From Rhizobiales bacterium Ga0077545 (GTDB taxonomy: Bacteria > Pseudomonadota > Alphaproteobacteria > Rhizobiales > Methylopilaceae), in contig LNEV01000004.1 of the NCBI GenBank assembly GCA_001464335.1, forward strand, positions 1-39,330: 39,330 bases of DNA. The letters are read 5' to 3'. How positions within the stretch are numbered: the first letter of the stretch is position 1; each line of letters starts with the position of its first letter. Position numbers and translations under genes: made by a program. Positions 32,680 through 39,330 of this stretch are shown in pieces. The notes under the pieces are model-generated. The model ran no database searches. It had not been told where the DNA came from and saw only the letters and a program-made list of their open reading frames with translations.

Positions 32680-33918
32680 ATGTCGACCCGCCTGCCCGCC
32701 ACCCTTGCCGACATCCGTGCCGCCGCCGAGACCCTGAAGGGTCAGGTGCTGCGCACGCCGACCTTGCCCGCCCCCAAGCTCTCGATCCTCACCGGCGCCG
32801 AGGTCTGGGTGAAATACGAGAACATGCAGGTCACCAACTCGTTCAAGGACCGCGGTGCCTTCGTGAAGCTGTCGAGCCTCGACGCGGCGGCCCGCAAGAC
32901 CGGCGTCGTCACCATGTCGGCCGGCAACCACGCCCAGGCGGTCGCCTACCACGCCCAGCGCCTCGACATCCCGGCCAAGATCGTGATGCCCGAGCAGACG
33001 CCGCAGGTGAAGGTGCGCGCCACCGAGCGCTTCGGCGCGAGCGTCGTGCTGGATGGCGAGACGCTCGCCGAAAGCCAGATCCGCGCCGAGCAGTTCGTGC
33101 GCGAGGAAGGCCTCACGCTCGTCCATCCCTACGACGATCCGGCCATCATCGCCGGTCAGGGCACGGTCGCGCTCGAAATGCTGGAGGACGCGCCCGATCT
33201 CGACATCATCGTCGTGCCGATCGGCGGCGGCGGGCTCATTTCCGGCATCGCCATCGGCGCGAAGGGCCTTAACAGCGGCATCGAGATCATCGGCGTCGAA
33301 AGCTCGCTCTACCCCTCGATGATCAACGCCATGACCGGCAAGCCGCGTCCCAAGGGCGGACCGACGCTCGCGGAAGGCATCGCCGTCAAGAATGTCGGTA
33401 CGCTCACGTTGCCGGTCGTGCGCGGCCTCGTCTCGGAAGTACTGCTGGCCTCCGAATCCGATCTCGAACGCGCGGTCAACGCCTTCGCCTCATACCAGAA
33501 AGCGATGGCCGAAGGCGCGGGCGCGGCGGGCCTTGCCGCCATGCTGGCCTATCCCGACCGCTTCCGGAACAAGAAGGTCGGCATCGTGCTGTGCGGCGGC
33601 AACATCGATCCGCGCATCATGGCCTCGATCATGGTCCGCGAACTCGAACGCGAGAGCCGCATCGCGCGCTTCCGCCTGACCATCAACGACCAGCCAGGCG
33701 TTCTCGGCCGCGTCGCGACACGGCTCGGCGAACTCGGCGCCAACATCCTCGAAGTCAGCCACGGCCGTCTGTACCTCGACATTCCGGCGAAGGGCGCATC
33801 GCTCGACATCACGGTCGAAACACGCGACCGCGCCCATGCCGATCTCGTCCTGCAGGAACTGAACAGTTTCGAAGGCATCCCCTGCCAGCGGATCAACGCC
33901 GCCGGCATGCCGATCTGA
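32680..33918 (+). CDS. ilvA: threonine ammonia-lyase with C-terminal ACT domain
   Basis: PLP enzyme converting threonine to 2-oxobutanoate and ammonia, which feeds isoleucine synthesis. 412 aa. PLP lysine is Lys56 (TNSFKDRGAF). Other motifs are VTMSAGNHAQAVAYHAQRL, the phosphate loop VPIGGGGLISGIAIGAKGL, and GIVLCGGNIDPRIM. A single ACT domain (about 335-412: ARFRLTINDQPGVLGRVATR, LGELGANILEVSHGRL) allows allosteric control. Length and the single ACT resemble the TdcB-like ACT forms more than the two-ACT E. coli IlvA, so the symbol is tentative. The next gene starts 4 bases after its stop. Confidence 0.92.
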   Translation: MSTRLPATLADIRAAAETLKGQVLRTPTLPAPKLSILTGAEVWVKYENMQVTNSFKDRGAFVKLSSLDAAARKTGVVTMSAGNHAQAVAYHAQRLDIPAKIVMPEQTPQVKVRATERFGASVVLDGETLAESQIRAEQFVREEGLTLVHPYDDPAIIAGQGTVALEMLEDAPDLDIIVVPIGGGGLISGIAIGAKGLNSGIEIIGVESSLYPSMINAMTGKPRPKGGPTLAEGIAVKNVGTLTLPVVRGLVSEVLLASESDLERAVNAFASYQKAMAEGAGAAGLAAMLAYPDRFRNKKVGIVLCGGNIDPRIMASIMVRELERESRIARFRLTINDQPGVLGRVATRLGELGANILEVSHGRLYLDIPAKGASLDITVETRDRAHADLVLQELNSFEGIPCQRINAAGMPI

Positions 33919-33922
33919 GCCG

Positions 33923-35071
33923 ATGAACCGCCTGTTCTCGGACCTGCCGACGACGATCTTCGAGGTCATGTCCCTGCTCGCGCGTGAGACGGGATCGATC
34001 AATCTCGGCCAAGGCTTCCCGGAAGATCCGGGGCCCGAAGACATCCGCCGCAAGGCCGCCGATGCGGTGCTGAACGGCTACAATCAATACCCGCCGATGA
34101 TGGGGCTTCCGGACCTGCGCGCCGCCGTGTCCCGACATTACGCACGCTGGCACGATGTGACGTTCGATCCGGACCGCGAAGTGATGATCACCTCCGGCGC
34201 GACGGAGGCCATCGCAGGCGCACTCCTCGCGCTGATCGAGCCGGGCGACGAGGTCGTCCTGTTCCAGCCGATGTACGATGCCTATCTGCCGCTCGTGAAG
34301 CGCGCGGGCGGCGTGCCGAAGCTCGTGCGCCTTCAGCCACCGCACTGGCGCTTCACCGAGGAGATGCTGGCCGCCGCCTTTACGCCGAAGACGCGCCTTG
34401 TCGTCCTCAACAATCCGCTGAACCCCACCGCCACAATGGTCCCGCGCGAGGATCTCGAACTCCTCGCCCGCTTCTGCGAGAAATTCGATGCGGTCGCAGT
34501 CTGCGACGAGGTCTGGGAGCATGTCGTCTTCGACGGCCATCGCCATGTGCCGCTGATTGCGCTGCCGGGCATGCGCGAGCGCACCGTGAAGATCGGCTCG
34601 GCGGGCAAGATCTTTGCCCTGACGGGCTGGAAGGTTGGCTTCGTCTGCGCGGCGCCGCATCTCATGAAGGCGCTGTCGAAAGCCCATCAATTCCTCACCT
34701 TCACCACGCCGCCGAACCTGCAGACGGCGGTGGCCTACGGGCTCGGCAAGGACGACGCTTTCTTCGACGGCATGCGCGCCGGCCTCCAGCGCTCGCGCGA
34801 CCGCATGGTCGCCGGGCTGACGCAGATCGGCCTGCCGCCGCTGCCCGCCGAAGGCACCTACTTCCTCAACATCGACCTTCAGCCGCTGGGCCTGAACGTG
34901 GACGACGAGACTTTCTGCAAGCAGCTCGTTCATGAGCGCGGCGTGGCGCTGATCCCGGTTTCGGCCTTCTATGCGGAAAACCCGGTGACGAGCGTCGTGC
35001 GCATCTGCTTTGCAAAAAGCGACGCCACGCTCGATGCCGCGCTGGAAAGATTGTCCGGCCTCAGGAGCTGA
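33923..35071 (+). CDS. class I/II PLP aminotransferase (methionine/glutamine transaminase-like)
   Basis: Fold-type I aminotransferase of 382 aa resembling the YbdL/KAT group. Features: SINLGQGFPEDPGPEDIRRK, the NGYNQYPPMMGLPDLRAAV substrate-loop region, ITSGATEAIAGALLALIEPG, NNPLNPTATMVPREDLE, DEVWEHVVFDG, and the PLP lysine Lys229 (GSAGKIFALTGWKVGF). Arg in VVRICFAKSD binds the substrate carboxylate in the family. The YbdL group prefers methionine, glutamine and aromatic amino acids. Start ATG 33923, 4 bases after ilvA. It ends 2 bases before a nucleosidase gene, which fits a sulfur-amino-acid role, though this is inference. Confidence 0.9.
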   Translation: MNRLFSDLPTTIFEVMSLLARETGSINLGQGFPEDPGPEDIRRKAADAVLNGYNQYPPMMGLPDLRAAVSRHYARWHDVTFDPDREVMITSGATEAIAGALLALIEPGDEVVLFQPMYDAYLPLVKRAGGVPKLVRLQPPHWRFTEEMLAAAFTPKTRLVVLNNPLNPTATMVPREDLELLARFCEKFDAVAVCDEVWEHVVFDGHRHVPLIALPGMRERTVKIGSAGKIFALTGWKVGFVCAAPHLMKALSKAHQFLTFTTPPNLQTAVAYGLGKDDAFFDGMRAGLQRSRDRMVAGLTQIGLPPLPAEGTYFLNIDLQPLGLNVDDETFCKQLVHERGVALIPVSAFYAENPVTSVVRICFAKSDATLDAALERLSGLRS

Positions 35072-35073
35072 CC

Positions 35074-35712
35074 ATGCTCAAGACCTATCGGGCCGCCGAC
35101 GGCCCGCTCGACGTTCTCTTCGTCATGGCGACCGAGGCCGAATACGGCGCCGCCTTGCGGCGGGAAATCGAGCCTGTCATTACCGGCGTCGGGCCGGTGG
35201 AAGCCGCCGTCGGCACCCTCGCCGCGCTTCAGAAGCATCCCGCCGATCTCGTGGTCACGCTCGGCTCGGCCGGTTCGCGCACCCTGCCGGAAGCGGAGGT
35301 GTTTCAGGTCACCTCCGTCTCCTACCGCGACATGGACGCATCGCCCTTGGGCGTTCCCAAGGGCGTCGTGCCGTTCTCCGACATTCCCGCCGAAATCCCC
35401 ATCCCGCAGCGCCTGCCGGGCATCGCCAACGCCACGCTCTCGACCGGCGGCGGCATCGTCAACGGCCACGCCTATGCCCACATCGCCGCCGACATGGTGG
35501 ACATGGAAACCTATGCGGTCCTGCGTGCGGCCCACCGAGCGGGCGCGGCCATGATCGGCCTGCGCGGCATTTCCGACGGCCACGAGGAGATCAAGCGCTT
35601 CTCCGACTGGACGCTCTATCTCGCGGAGATCGACGCCCAGCTTGCCGACATCGTCCGCGCGCTGCCGGATTCCTTCGCCGCTCTGCCGAAAGCCTACTGG
35701 ACGGCGCGCTAG
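35074..35712 (+). CDS. mtnN: 5'-methylthioadenosine/S-adenosylhomocysteine nucleosidase family protein
   Basis: A nucleosidase of the PNP/UDP family that cleaves adenine from MTA or SAH. At 212 aa it is a little short. The N terminus is VLFVMATEAEYGAALRREIE. ITGVGPVEAAVGTLAAL holds the phosphate or ribose loop. The substrate-binding VDMETYAVLRAAH has the ribose-binding Met-Glu. The adenine-site Asp lies in GLRGISDGHEEIK. Start ATG 35074 is 2 bases after the aminotransferase stop, so ilvA-aminotransferase-mtnN read as one transcript. Two hairpins follow before the convergent Pit gene. Confidence 0.88.
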   Translation: MLKTYRAADGPLDVLFVMATEAEYGAALRREIEPVITGVGPVEAAVGTLAALQKHPADLVVTLGSAGSRTLPEAEVFQVTSVSYRDMDASPLGVPKGVVPFSDIPAEIPIPQRLPGIANATLSTGGGIVNGHAYAHIAADMVDMETYAVLRAAHRAGAAMIGLRGISDGHEEIKRFSDWTLYLAEIDAQLADIVRALPDSFAALPKAYWTAR

Positions 35713-35713
35713 C

Positions 35714-35773
35714 GTCCCGGACAAGCTGCACGCACGTGCAGCGCCGATCCGGGACCCAGCGCACAATGTGCGC
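35714..35773. repeat. double hairpin between convergent mtnN and pit genes
   Basis: GTCCCGGA (35714-35721) pairs with TCCGGGAC (35748-35755) and encloses a perfect inner stem, CTGCACG-CA-CGTGCAG (35726-35741). A second palindrome, GCGCACA-A-TGTGCGC (35759-35773), follows. The outer arm resembles the CCCGGA repeat in the ribE-ribH gap. There is no T-run, so it is a repeat element that may also end transcripts, not a standard terminator. Confidence 0.7.
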
Positions 35774-35794
35774 CGCAGGCGCTCGACAGACAGA

Positions 35795-36802
35795 TCAGAC
35801 GAACAGCCCGACGACAAGGAACGTCGCCGCCGAAATCGCCGCCGCCGCCGGAAGCGTCAGCACCCACGCCACCACGATGTGGCGCGCCACGCCCCAGCGC
35901 ACCGCGTTGGTGCGGCGCGCCGCGCCGACGCCGACGATGGCGCCGGTGATCGTGTGCGTCGTCGACACCGGAATACCGAGCCAGGTCGCCGCGAACAGGG
36001 TGATCGCCCCGCCCGTCTCCGCGCAGCAGCCCTGCATCGGCGTCAGGCGGGTGATGCGCGAGCCCATCGTATGCACGATCCGCCAGCCGCCCATCAAAGT
36101 GCCGAGCGCAATGCACGCATGGCAGGAGATGACGACCCAGAACGGCACATAGAATTCAGAACCGAGCATCCCCTGCGAATAGAGCAGCACCGCAATGATG
36201 CCCATCGTCTTCTGCGCGTCGTTGCCGCCGTGGCCGAGCGAATAGAGCGAGGCCGACACGAATTGCAGCACACGAAACACCTTGTCGGCAAAGAACGGCG
36301 TCTGCCGCACGAACAGCCAGGAGACGGTGAGGATCAGAAGAAGCGCCAGCACGAAGCCGGTCGCGGGCGACAGAAAAATGGCCCCCACCGTCTTGGCGAG
36401 CCCCGCAATGATGATGGTGCCGGTGCCGGCCTTGGCCACGGCCGCGCCGACAAGCCCGCCGATCAGGGCATGGGACGAGGACGAGGGAATGCCCAGCGCC
36501 CATGTAATGACGTTCCAGACGATGGCCCCGATCAGCGCCGAAAAGATCACCAGCGGATCGACGACATCCGCATCCACGATGCCCCGGCCGATGGTTTCGG
36601 CGACATGCAGGCCGAAGAACAAAAACGCGATGAAATTGAAAAACGCCGCCCACATCACCGCATAGCGCGGCCGCAGCACGCGTGTGGACACGATGGTCGC
36701 AATCGAATTGGCGGCATCGTGCAGCCCGTTCAAAAAATCGAAGATCAGCGCAATGGCGATCAGCCCGATCAGCACGGGCATCGCAAGCAGGACGCCGTCC
36801 AT
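35795..36802 (-). CDS. pit: low-affinity inorganic phosphate transporter, PiT family
   Basis: Inner-membrane symporter for phosphate (or metal-phosphate), 335 aa with about 9-10 hydrophobic spans. PiT signatures occur twice: DFLNGLHDAANSIATIVSTR near the N terminus, and LGHGGNDAQKTMGIIAVLLY with GIPVSTTHTITGAIVGVGAA in the second half. WALGIPSSSSHALIGGLVGA is the first-half S-S-S-H motif. Start ATG 36802 (MDGVLLAM) overlaps the stop of the DUF47 gene by one base; the upstream 27 codons are Arg-rich readthrough of that gene. The pair is a typical Pit-accessory operon. Confidence 0.95.
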   Translation of the reverse strand: MDGVLLAMPVLIGLIAIALIFDFLNGLHDAANSIATIVSTRVLRPRYAVMWAAFFNFIAFLFFGLHVAETIGRGIVDADVVDPLVIFSALIGAIVWNVITWALGIPSSSSHALIGGLVGAAVAKAGTGTIIIAGLAKTVGAIFLSPATGFVLALLLILTVSWLFVRQTPFFADKVFRVLQFVSASLYSLGHGGNDAQKTMGIIAVLLYSQGMLGSEFYVPFWVVISCHACIALGTLMGGWRIVHTMGSRITRLTPMQGCCAETGGAITLFAATWLGIPVSTTHTITGAIVGVGAARRTNAVRWGVARHIVVAWVLTLPAAAAISAATFLVVGLFV

Positions 36803-37446
36803 CAGACGTTCTCGACGACGATGGCGCTGATCTCGTTTGCGACGTCCTCGAGGCGGTCCATGACGCGTTCGAGATTGCCCCACACTTCGGCGCCGATCAC
36901 ATAGGACATGGCATTGCCGTCGCGGTGGGCGTGAAACAGCTTCTTGAGCCCCTCTTCGTGCAGATCGTCGGCCCGGCCTTCGATCATCGTCACCTGCTCG
37001 GCGATCTGGCTCAGCTTGGTCGCATTGGCGCCGACGGCGTTCAGCAGCGACACGGCCTGCGCCGTCAGCCGCGCGGCTTCGGCGATGGCGTCGCTCATGG
37101 CGGCCATGGACGGGTCGAATTCGGTCATTTCGAACAGAGCGACGGATTTGACCGTCTTCTTCATCTGGTCGATCGCGTCGTCGAGCGACTGGATGAGCGC
37201 CTGGATGTCGCTGCGGTCGAAGGGCGTGATGAAACTGCGGCGCACGGCGGTCATCACCTGCGCGGTGATGTGGTCGGCTTCGTCTTCCTTCTCCATGACG
37301 ATCCGGGAGAAATGCTCCACCTGGTCGCCGCCGCGCATGACGCCCTGAAGGGCTTCGGCGCCCTCCACGACAATCAGCGCATGTTTCAGGAAGAGATCGA
37401 AAAACTCCTCCTCCTTCGGCATCAGATTGCGGAAGGCCTTCAGCAT
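36802..37446 (-). CDS. DUF47 family (PhoU-like) Pit accessory protein
   Basis: A helical PhoU-fold protein of 214 aa that is normally encoded with Pit and is needed for or regulates phosphate uptake. Features: LMPKEEEFFDLFLKHALIVV, MEKEDEADHITAQVMTAVRR, ITPFDRSDIQALIQSLDDAI, and VWGNLERVMDRLEDVANEIS, the family's E-x-x-R-x-x-D-x-x-E-D metal-binding pattern. Start ATG 37446 follows GAGGA (37453-37457). The stop overlaps the pit start in TGATG. No promoter is clear upstream. The 37447-37560 stretch holds nothing else that I can identify. Confidence 0.95.
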   Translation of the reverse strand: MLKAFRNLMPKEEEFFDLFLKHALIVVEGAEALQGVMRGGDQVEHFSRIVMEKEDEADHITAQVMTAVRRSFITPFDRSDIQALIQSLDDAIDQMKKTVKSVALFEMTEFDPSMAAMSDAIAEAARLTAQAVSLLNAVGANATKLSQIAEQVTMIEGRADDLHEEGLKKLFHAHRDGNAMSYVIGAEVWGNLERVMDRLEDVANEISAIVVENV

Positions 37447-37560
37447 GGGGAGTCCTCGGGGGTGGGCACTGTGTGCGCCGCTATACTGAGGCTGTCACAA
37501 AACCGCAATAATACGTCTTGGCGGCACCGAGCTTCATCCCCGCGGCGAAGTGGCTCGCCT

Positions 37561-37712
37561 CCCAGACTTCATCCTGAGCCGGACTCGCCGGCAGGCGAGC
37601 CGTGTCGAAGGACGGCCGCAAACTCCACGCCCGCCGCCCGCCTCCGGCGCCCCTCACGATGAGGCGCCCTGCCTCCCCTTGATGGGGAGGGCCGAGCGGG
37701 GGTGGGGTGCAG
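37561..37712. repeat. cluster of dispersed intergenic repeat modules
   Basis: Three repeat styles lie in tandem. The first is CTTCATCCTGAGC...TCGAAGGACG (37568-37613), with an internal GGACTCGCC-ggca-GGCGAGCC hairpin. The second is a GCCCCTCACGATGAGG-like piece (37649-37664). The third is CCTCCCCTTGATGGGGAGGG, continuing CCGAGCGGGGGTGGGGTG (37673-37710). Such modules are common in alphaproteobacterial intergenic DNA. They sit directly before the transposase relic and mark an accessory boundary. Confidence 0.6.
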
Positions 37713-37728
37713 CCCTTCAAGCGTCGCA

Positions 37729-37863
37729 CGCGGCATCTACCAGCGTTGCGCCGAGAAGCACCTGCCCCGCTATCTCGCGGAATTTGATTTCCGTTATTCA
37801 AACCGCATCGGCCTCGGCCGATCAAAGGCGCTGCTGGCAAGCGGCTCACCTATAACAAACTGA
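37729..37863 (+). pseudogene. IS1595-type transposase C-terminal relic, frameshifted
   Basis: Frame 1 (37729-37818) reads RGIYQRCAEKHLPRYLAEFD then FRYSNRIGLG, the C-terminal end region of ISXO2-like/IS1595 transposases. The expected short linker after 'LG' is missing. The match resumes in another frame at 37821 as IKGAAGKRLTYNKLT, the usual closing motif GKRLTY. The relic is therefore a 3' fragment with a small deletion and frameshift. The catalytic core and N terminus are absent. I found no terminal inverted repeats. Confidence 0.8.
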
Positions 37864-37923
37864 CAGAACCGCTTACGCCCAAGCGGAAAGCGGCTAAATA
37901 CCTCTGCTGGAGGAGAAATCGTC

Positions 37924-38229
37924 ATGTCTAAAAAAGACGAGCCGAACAAAGACACTCTGCAAGAGTTGTGGGACCAACTAGAGCGGTATAGAGCGCACGT
38001 TGACATTCTGGAGGGCGAGCTATCCGCTTTTCAGTTCATTCTAGCTAGCGTGCTGCGGGAAGTCGGACACGCCTCGCCGGAAACGCTCGCAATTATTCTG
38101 AAGGGCTTTGACGGTGCGGCGAACGCAGCCGAGAAGCTCGCCTTCGACCCCCGAGAAGGCAGCCGGAATTTCTCCCAAGCGCTCAAAACAATCGAAGATC
38201 TCAGGCGGGTGGTAGAAAACAAGGACTAG
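37924..38229 (+). CDS. small helical hypothetical protein (101 aa)
   Basis: Not recognised. Start ATG 37924 is strongly supported by GGAGGAG (37909-37915). The N terminus is Lys/Asp-rich (MSKKDEPNKDTLQELWDQLE), then a heptad-like coiled segment RYRAHVDILEGELSAFQFIL, a hydrophobic helix ASVLREVGHASPETLAIILK, and a charged end SQALKTIEDLRRVVENKD. Probably all helical and soluble. Base composition is less GC-rich than the chromosomal genes nearby, and it follows a transposase relic, so it may be acquired. No function is proposed. Confidence 0.65.
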   Translation: MSKKDEPNKDTLQELWDQLERYRAHVDILEGELSAFQFILASVLREVGHASPETLAIILKGFDGAANAAEKLAFDPREGSRNFSQALKTIEDLRRVVENKD

Positions 38230-38380
38230 ACGCGCCCCTTCCGGAGTCACCCCGCTAGTCCTTACGCTGCGCATTCTTAGGCTCAGGCCAGGGCTTTGCC
38301 GGACTCGCCGTCGGCTCGGGCGGCATGTTCAATGCGCGGAAGAGCGCCTTGTCGCGAACCTTTCAGATCGGGGCTTTTCG

Positions 38381-38917
38381 GTGTCATCTCAGCCTGTAGA
38401 CCCTCTGAAAATCTTCCGCCAGGCAGAGCGGTTCCACATGGCTGATCGACAACTGCGCGAAGCACCTGTTGAGCGGATGGCCGCCGTCGCGGCGCCTGCG
38501 TTGGTTCTATCGGCGTTCGCCTGCGAACTCTACATCAAGACGCTTCTAGTCCTTCAGAAAAAGCCCTATCCGAGGGACGGGCATAACCTTCGCGGCCTCT
38601 TCAAACTGCTCAACGGAAAAACGCAGAATTCCGTCGAGCGACTTTGGAATGCCTACACCGAAACGCCGTCGCGGCAAAAAATGTTTGCGCACTTTGATGC
38701 CACAGTGGGCGTGATCCCTCGCGACTTAGACTGGGCGCTCCGGGAAGCATCAAATGGCTTTGTTACCCTTCGTTACGCATACGAGATAGACACGTCGAAC
38801 TTCAAATATCTCATACATGAGATGCCGACTTTTCTTCGAGACGTTACGCTGGACCTCATGCCTCACTGGGGGGAGAAAGAGGACCTTCGAGACTTAACAA
38901 CATCCCGAGATCAGTGA
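38381..38917 (+). CDS. HEPN-like hypothetical protein (178 aa)
   Basis: Not firmly recognised. Residues about 35-75 read PALVLSAFACELYIKTLLVL, QKKPYPRDGHNLRGLFKLLN. The E-L-x-I-K-x-L-L...H-x-L-x-x-L-F pattern is the first-helix signature of HEPN-type proteins, some of which are RNases in defence or toxin systems. The C-terminal half is helical with FVTLRYAYEID; the catalytic R-x4-6-H of active HEPN RNases is not evident, so it may be inactive or of a different subgroup. The start is GTG 38381 with GGGG upstream (38370-38373); ATG 38438 (MADRQLREAP) is an alternative. A 151-base gap separates it from the 101-aa gene. Confidence 0.6.
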   Translation: MSSQPVDPLKIFRQAERFHMADRQLREAPVERMAAVAAPALVLSAFACELYIKTLLVLQKKPYPRDGHNLRGLFKLLNGKTQNSVERLWNAYTETPSRQKMFAHFDATVGVIPRDLDWALREASNGFVTLRYAYEIDTSNFKYLIHEMPTFLRDVTLDLMPHWGEKEDLRDLTTSRDQ

Positions 38918-39330
38918 ATTCGAACGCCACGCGCCGAACCTCGCGGTGGCGCTCGTAGTCGATCACCAGACCGCCGCCCTGAAAGTCCCCGCTATCGGCG
39001 GGCCTATGCGAACGATCCGCGCGCCTATCATCTCGCACAAAACGTCCTCTCCCCCCATTCGGCGCGGAGAGCACGTGAGGGAAATTCCGATGTCACATTG
39101 AGACTAAGAAGCGCGATCCATTCTTAAGAAAATCCTTGACAATATTCCTATTCTGTGATCCTCTGTCGCCACTCTTTTTCGAGGAGGGGCGGTCCGGACC
39201 GGCCTGATCGTGGGAAAGGGTGCGGTGGCCGAGGAGGCAGGGCGTAACGGGCTCTGGCAAGCCGGAAGCCGATGGCGTGTGGTCCCGGCGATACCGAACG
39301 CCGTGTGTCCGCACTGGCGGAAGGTTTGGG
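38918..39330. other. unassigned right edge; palindromes and a promoter-like -35
   Basis: I see no convincing gene here. Two perfect palindromes stand out: TTCTTAAGAA (39121-39130) and CGGTCCGGACCG (39190-39201). TTGACA (39136-39141) follows the first, but no good -10 is at 16-18 bases. AGGAGGGG (39182-39189) looks like a ribosome binding site. An open frame from GTG 39210 runs to the window end (GKGAVAEEAGRNGLW...), but its spacing of about 20 bases is too long for a firm call. A minus-strand frame in 38856-39074 is treated as unsupported. Confidence 0.3.

Noticed and set aside
35010..36904. Long Arg/His-rich plus-strand frames across mtnN and pit
   Set aside because: They run through a recognised nucleosidase in another frame and antisense to a PiT transporter; composition is typical of GC shadow frames.
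38856..39074. 72-codon minus-strand frame containing GGGLVIDYERHREVRRVAFE
   Set aside because: The middle reads like protein, but there is no ribosome binding site, it overlaps the end of the HEPN-like gene, and I recognise no family; it could be a gene fragment.

Overview
The window is GC-rich chromosomal DNA of an alphaproteobacterium, most likely a member of the Hyphomicrobiales (Rhizobiales). The evidence is gene order. Reading the minus strand there is a ubiquinol-cytochrome c chaperone - yceD - plsX - fabH - ihfA - MerR block, a glyA-nrdR-ribD-ribE-ribH-nusB-thiL block, an LdtR-type MarR regulator with a DUF6163-like membrane protein beside a cysteine-free (Mg-type) hemB, and an AraC / SDR / Atu4866-like trio. 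I cannot name a genus from sequence alone.

Layout. (1) 1-3041: right end of an integrated element. It holds a chain of small, mostly unknown genes with stop/start overlaps, an excisionase-like HTH gene and a tyrosine integrase, and it ends in the 5' half of a tRNA-Pro(GGG). (2) 3271-8598: a small unknown gene, then the fatty-acid/phospholipid cluster on the minus strand and divergent bamE. (3) 8588-13326: a GntR regulator divergent from a tripartite tricarboxylate transporter (TctC-B-A) and a TIM-barrel isomerase/epimerase, closed by a strong terminator. (4) 13338-22745: H+-pyrophosphatase, an FkbM-like methyltransferase, xanthine phosphoribosyltransferase, the thiL-nusB-ribHED-nrdR series and glyA. 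(5) 22891-26736: a small conserved protein, a periplasmic L,D-transpeptidase, and an unrecognised cassette of a Pro-rich membrane protein and a 159-aa protein divergent from a CbxX/SpoVK-type AAA+ ATPase. (6) 26852-29834: AraC regulator, SDR, Atu4866-like protein and ldtR. (7) 30100-37446: DUF6163-like protein, hemB, a GT25 glycosyltransferase, an ilvA-aminotransferase-MTA/SAH nucleosidase run, and the Pit phosphate transporter with its DUF47 partner. (8) 37447-39330: an accessory patch with intergenic repeats, a decayed IS1595-type transposase tail, two small unknown genes (one HEPN-like) and an unassigned right edge.

How the genes fit together. Most of the window is housekeeping: lipid synthesis, outer-membrane assembly, riboflavin/thiamine/haem cofactors, one-carbon metabolism, amino acids, proton-pumping pyrophosphatase and phosphate uptake. 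The accessory interest is at the two ends, in the regulated uptake locus at 9-13 kb, and in the AAA+ cassette at 24.5-26.7 kb, which is the best candidate for something undescribed. Several regulatory sites can be read directly: a sigma70-like promoter overlapped by a palindrome before tctC, three phased AGGCAA repeats between the AraC gene and the SDR gene, palindromes before ldtR, and two clear intrinsic terminators.
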